Positions 62,148-64,000 of a stretch of DNA of 64,000 nucleotides are shown here, piece after piece; position 1 is the stretch's first letter; each line of letters starts with the position of its first letter. The translations under genes and the position numbers were made by a program. The notes under the pieces were generated by a model. The model searched no databases, had not been told where the DNA came from, and worked only from the letters and a program-made list of their open reading frames with translations. The stretch covers positions 1-64,000 of the forward strand of contig CAKPHO010000004.1 of NCBI GenBank assembly GCA_934162195.1, given 5' to 3'. The stretch comes from an uncultured Bacilli bacterium. Its GTDB lineage: Bacteria > Bacillota_I > Bacilli_A > RF39 > UBA660.

Positions 62148-63092
62148 ATGATTATAAAACTAGGATACGTTTCAATTAGTAAAGCATTAGATGTTACAAC
62201 ATCTCATACTATAAATTATACTAATTATTTAAAAGAAAAAAATAAAAATAAAAAAATAGATGAAATTATAAAAAGGAATTTAGAATCTTTAAATAAGATA
62301 ATAGATTATAATATTAAAAATAATATTCATTTTTATAGACTAACATCTAATTTAATACCGCTTGCAACAATGAAAGATGTAAATTTCGATTATATTACCA
62401 ACTATAAAGATTTATATAATAAAATAGGAAATAAAATTAATAAATATATGATGCGCATTGATATGCATCCCGATCAATTTACCGTTTTAAATAGTACTAA
62501 AAAAGAAGTATTAGAAAACACCTTTGAAATACTAAAATATCATTATAATATTTTGGATGCGCTTAATATCAAAAATAAAAATTTGATTCTTCATGTTGGA
62601 AGTAATGTATTTGGAAAGGAACAATCATTAACAAGATTTATCAATAATTTTAATAAGTTACCACAAAATATAAAAAACTGTATTATTGTGGAAAATGATG
62701 ATAAAATTTTTAATATTAAAGATACTTTATATCTGTGTCAAAAGATAAATAGACCAATGGTTCTAGATTATCATCACCACATTTGTAATAATGATAATTT
62801 AAATATTGATGATTATTATAAGCAAATATTTTCAACTTGGACTGATATAAATCCTAAGATACATTTTTCTAGTCCAAAAAATAAAACAAAAAAAGATATG
62901 CGAAGTCATCATGATTATATTAATCCCGAAGATTTTATTAATTTTTTAGAATCTATCAAACATTTAAATTTTAATATTGATATTATGTTAGAAGCGAAAG
63001 CTAAAGATGACGCTTTATTTAGATTAGTAAGACAGCTTAAATATATGACTAATTATAAATTTATTGATGAAACTACTTTCGAAGTAAAATAA
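62148..63092 (+). CDS. uvsE: UV damage endonuclease UvsE
   Basis: 314 residues, UvdE family TIM barrel. KLGYVSISKALDVTTSHTINYTN, NNIHFYRLTSNLIPLATMKDV, MRIDMHPDQFTVLNSTKKEVLENT, NLILHVGSNVFGKEQSLTRFINN, CIIVENDDKIF, MVLDYHHHICNN, and MLEAKAKDDALFRLV contain the metal-binding His/Glu/Asp set. It nicks 5' to UV photoproducts in a RecA-independent alternative to UvrABC. Divergent from polA across a 64-bp gap. GGTGAAAAT precedes the ATG. Confidence 0.94.
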   Translation: MIIKLGYVSISKALDVTTSHTINYTNYLKEKNKNKKIDEIIKRNLESLNKIIDYNIKNNIHFYRLTSNLIPLATMKDVNFDYITNYKDLYNKIGNKINKYMMRIDMHPDQFTVLNSTKKEVLENTFEILKYHYNILDALNIKNKNLILHVGSNVFGKEQSLTRFINNFNKLPQNIKNCIIVENDDKIFNIKDTLYLCQKINRPMVLDYHHHICNNDNLNIDDYYKQIFSTWTDINPKIHFSSPKNKTKKDMRSHHDYINPEDFINFLESIKHLNFNIDIMLEAKAKDDALFRLVRQLKYMTNYKFIDETTFEVK

Positions 63093-63093
63093 T

Positions 63094-63978
63094 TTAAACT
63101 AATTCATACCTTCTCGATATTATCCTACTATCACTACAATATTCTATTACATACTTATTTTCTTTTTTGCAAATAATTATTCCAACAGTTTCATTATCGT
63201 CAATATTTTTAACATTATGATTTATATAATTCATATAATTTTGAATTTGACCTGTATGCTTATAACTTAATTCAGCCACTTTTAGTTCTACTTCTACATA
63301 ACACTTATATTTAACATTATATAAAAGTAAATCTATATAATTATACTTATCTCCCATTTTTATTTTATATTCACTATCTATAAAACTAAAACCTTCTCCT
63401 AGCTCCTTCATAAAGTTTGGTAAATCTTCAAGTATTAATTTTTGTAATATCTTCTCTGATATTTCTTTATAATCATAACTATTCTTAATTAGAATGGGAT
63501 TCTTTATTAAATCATTTACCTTAGGTTCTTCATTACTCATTAATTTTTCTTTTGTCTTTTCATCTAATCTATCATATTCTTTATTTTTTATTCTTTCTCT
63601 CAACTGTCTCACTGACATATTTTGAGTTAAAGATATTTGTACATAATAATTGATTTCATTAATATTATCAAGTGGCAGTAGTTCCACATAGTGACTCCAT
63701 GTCAATAGGTGCGACACTGTCGCACTTTTTGACACAATTAAATAAAATTGTCTCATTCTCTTTAACGAGGAAAAATTATAACCTTTACCTAATTCGCTTG
63801 TTAATCTTTTTGAATACTCCTTAATAATACCTTCACCGTAGTGTTTACCTGCTTCAAATAATAATTTACCTACATTATAGTATGTATTTAAATCACTTCT
63901 ATTTTTACTATAATCTTTTACCCTTTTTGTTATCTCGTTATTTATTAGTTCATGTTTAATTTCTTTATAGTAATTCAT
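63094..63978 (-). CDS. DUF1016 (YhcG-type) PDDEXK nuclease-like protein
   Basis: 294 residues. The N-terminal half is the YhcG N-domain: YSKNRSDLNTYYNVGKLLFEAG, YSKRLTSELGKGYNFSSLKRMRQFY, SHYVELLPLDNINEINYYV. The C-terminal half is the PDDEXK core, with YNYIDLLLYNVKYKCYVEVELKVAELSYKHTGQIQNYMNYIN carrying D and ExK. Such genes are accessory, often in restriction or defence settings. It is shorter than typical full-length versions (about 340-370 residues). It ends next to the 3' end of uvsE (1 base apart), convergent. AGGAGGT precedes the ATG. Confidence 0.88.
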   Translation of the reverse strand: MNYYKEIKHELINNEITKRVKDYSKNRSDLNTYYNVGKLLFEAGKHYGEGIIKEYSKRLTSELGKGYNFSSLKRMRQFYLIVSKSATVSHLLTWSHYVELLPLDNINEINYYVQISLTQNMSVRQLRERIKNKEYDRLDEKTKEKLMSNEEPKVNDLIKNPILIKNSYDYKEISEKILQKLILEDLPNFMKELGEGFSFIDSEYKIKMGDKYNYIDLLLYNVKYKCYVEVELKVAELSYKHTGQIQNYMNYINHNVKNIDDNETVGIIICKKENKYVIEYCSDSRIISRRYELV

Positions 63979-64000
63979 GATTACCTCCTCCTACTTATAA

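Overview
The window is very AT-rich, densely coded DNA from a low-GC Gram-positive bacterium of the Bacilli/Mollicutes-relative kind, probably an uncultured gut-type lineage (inference). It has a wall and surface polymers (murI, LtaS-type synthase), endospore genes (spoIIGA, sigE, sigG, a YlmC/YmxH-like gene, cse60, a collagen-like surface protein), LexA, HrcA/CIRCE and T-box control. TGG encodes Trp and TGA is a true stop (sigE ends in TGA immediately before its terminator), so the genetic code is standard. Many ribosome-binding sites read GGTGAT rather than GGAGG, and this moves many starts inward from the longest open frame.

Layout. 1-2.1 kb: a broken RhuM-family gene, rdgB and two small unknown genes. 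2.1-5.7 kb: collagen-like protein, coiled-coil membrane protein, glycosyltransferase. 5.7-9.4 kb: sporulation cluster spoIIGA-sigE-(unknown gene)-sigG-ylmC. 9.4-17.2 kb: two pilin-like genes around a two-sensor GGDEF-like membrane protein, small envelope proteins and trmB. 17.2-24.8 kb: lexA with a divergent, SOS-boxed 48-residue membrane peptide gene, trxA, cvpA, rnhC, mutM, murI and a serine T-box operon (deoxyribosyltransferase/HD fusion plus serS). 25-35.3 kb: tRNA-Cys, LtaS-type gene preceded by a structured RNA candidate, YihY, a U32 peptidase, rnhB, a radical-SAM gene and three small or pilin-like genes. 35.3-41.5 kb: ftsK/spoIIIE, then an alanine T-box operon of two P-loop kinases and a short alaS, with frr upstream. 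41.5-41.9 kb: a probable type I toxin-antitoxin locus. 41.9-48.4 kb: hrcA-grpE-dnaK, pepF, dnaJ with twin CIRCE. 48.4-54.9 kb: DUF2179 protein, pilin-like gene, GreA-like factor, tail-anchored protein, clpC, cse60, lipoprotein. 54.9-64 kb: metallopeptidase, P-type ATPase, a broken Fic gene, CDF transporter, polA, uvsE and a DUF1016 nuclease.

Themes. Six pilin-like genes are scattered as single units; four share an almost identical N-terminal half joined to different C-terminal halves. Two of them lie directly downstream of a repeated ~190-bp unit that contains a strong promoter, a conserved 19-codon ORF with a run of nine G, and a strong terminator. This unit, the small peptide gene opposite lexA, the type I toxin locus and the pseudoknot-like RNA before the LtaS-type gene are the least explained and most interesting parts.
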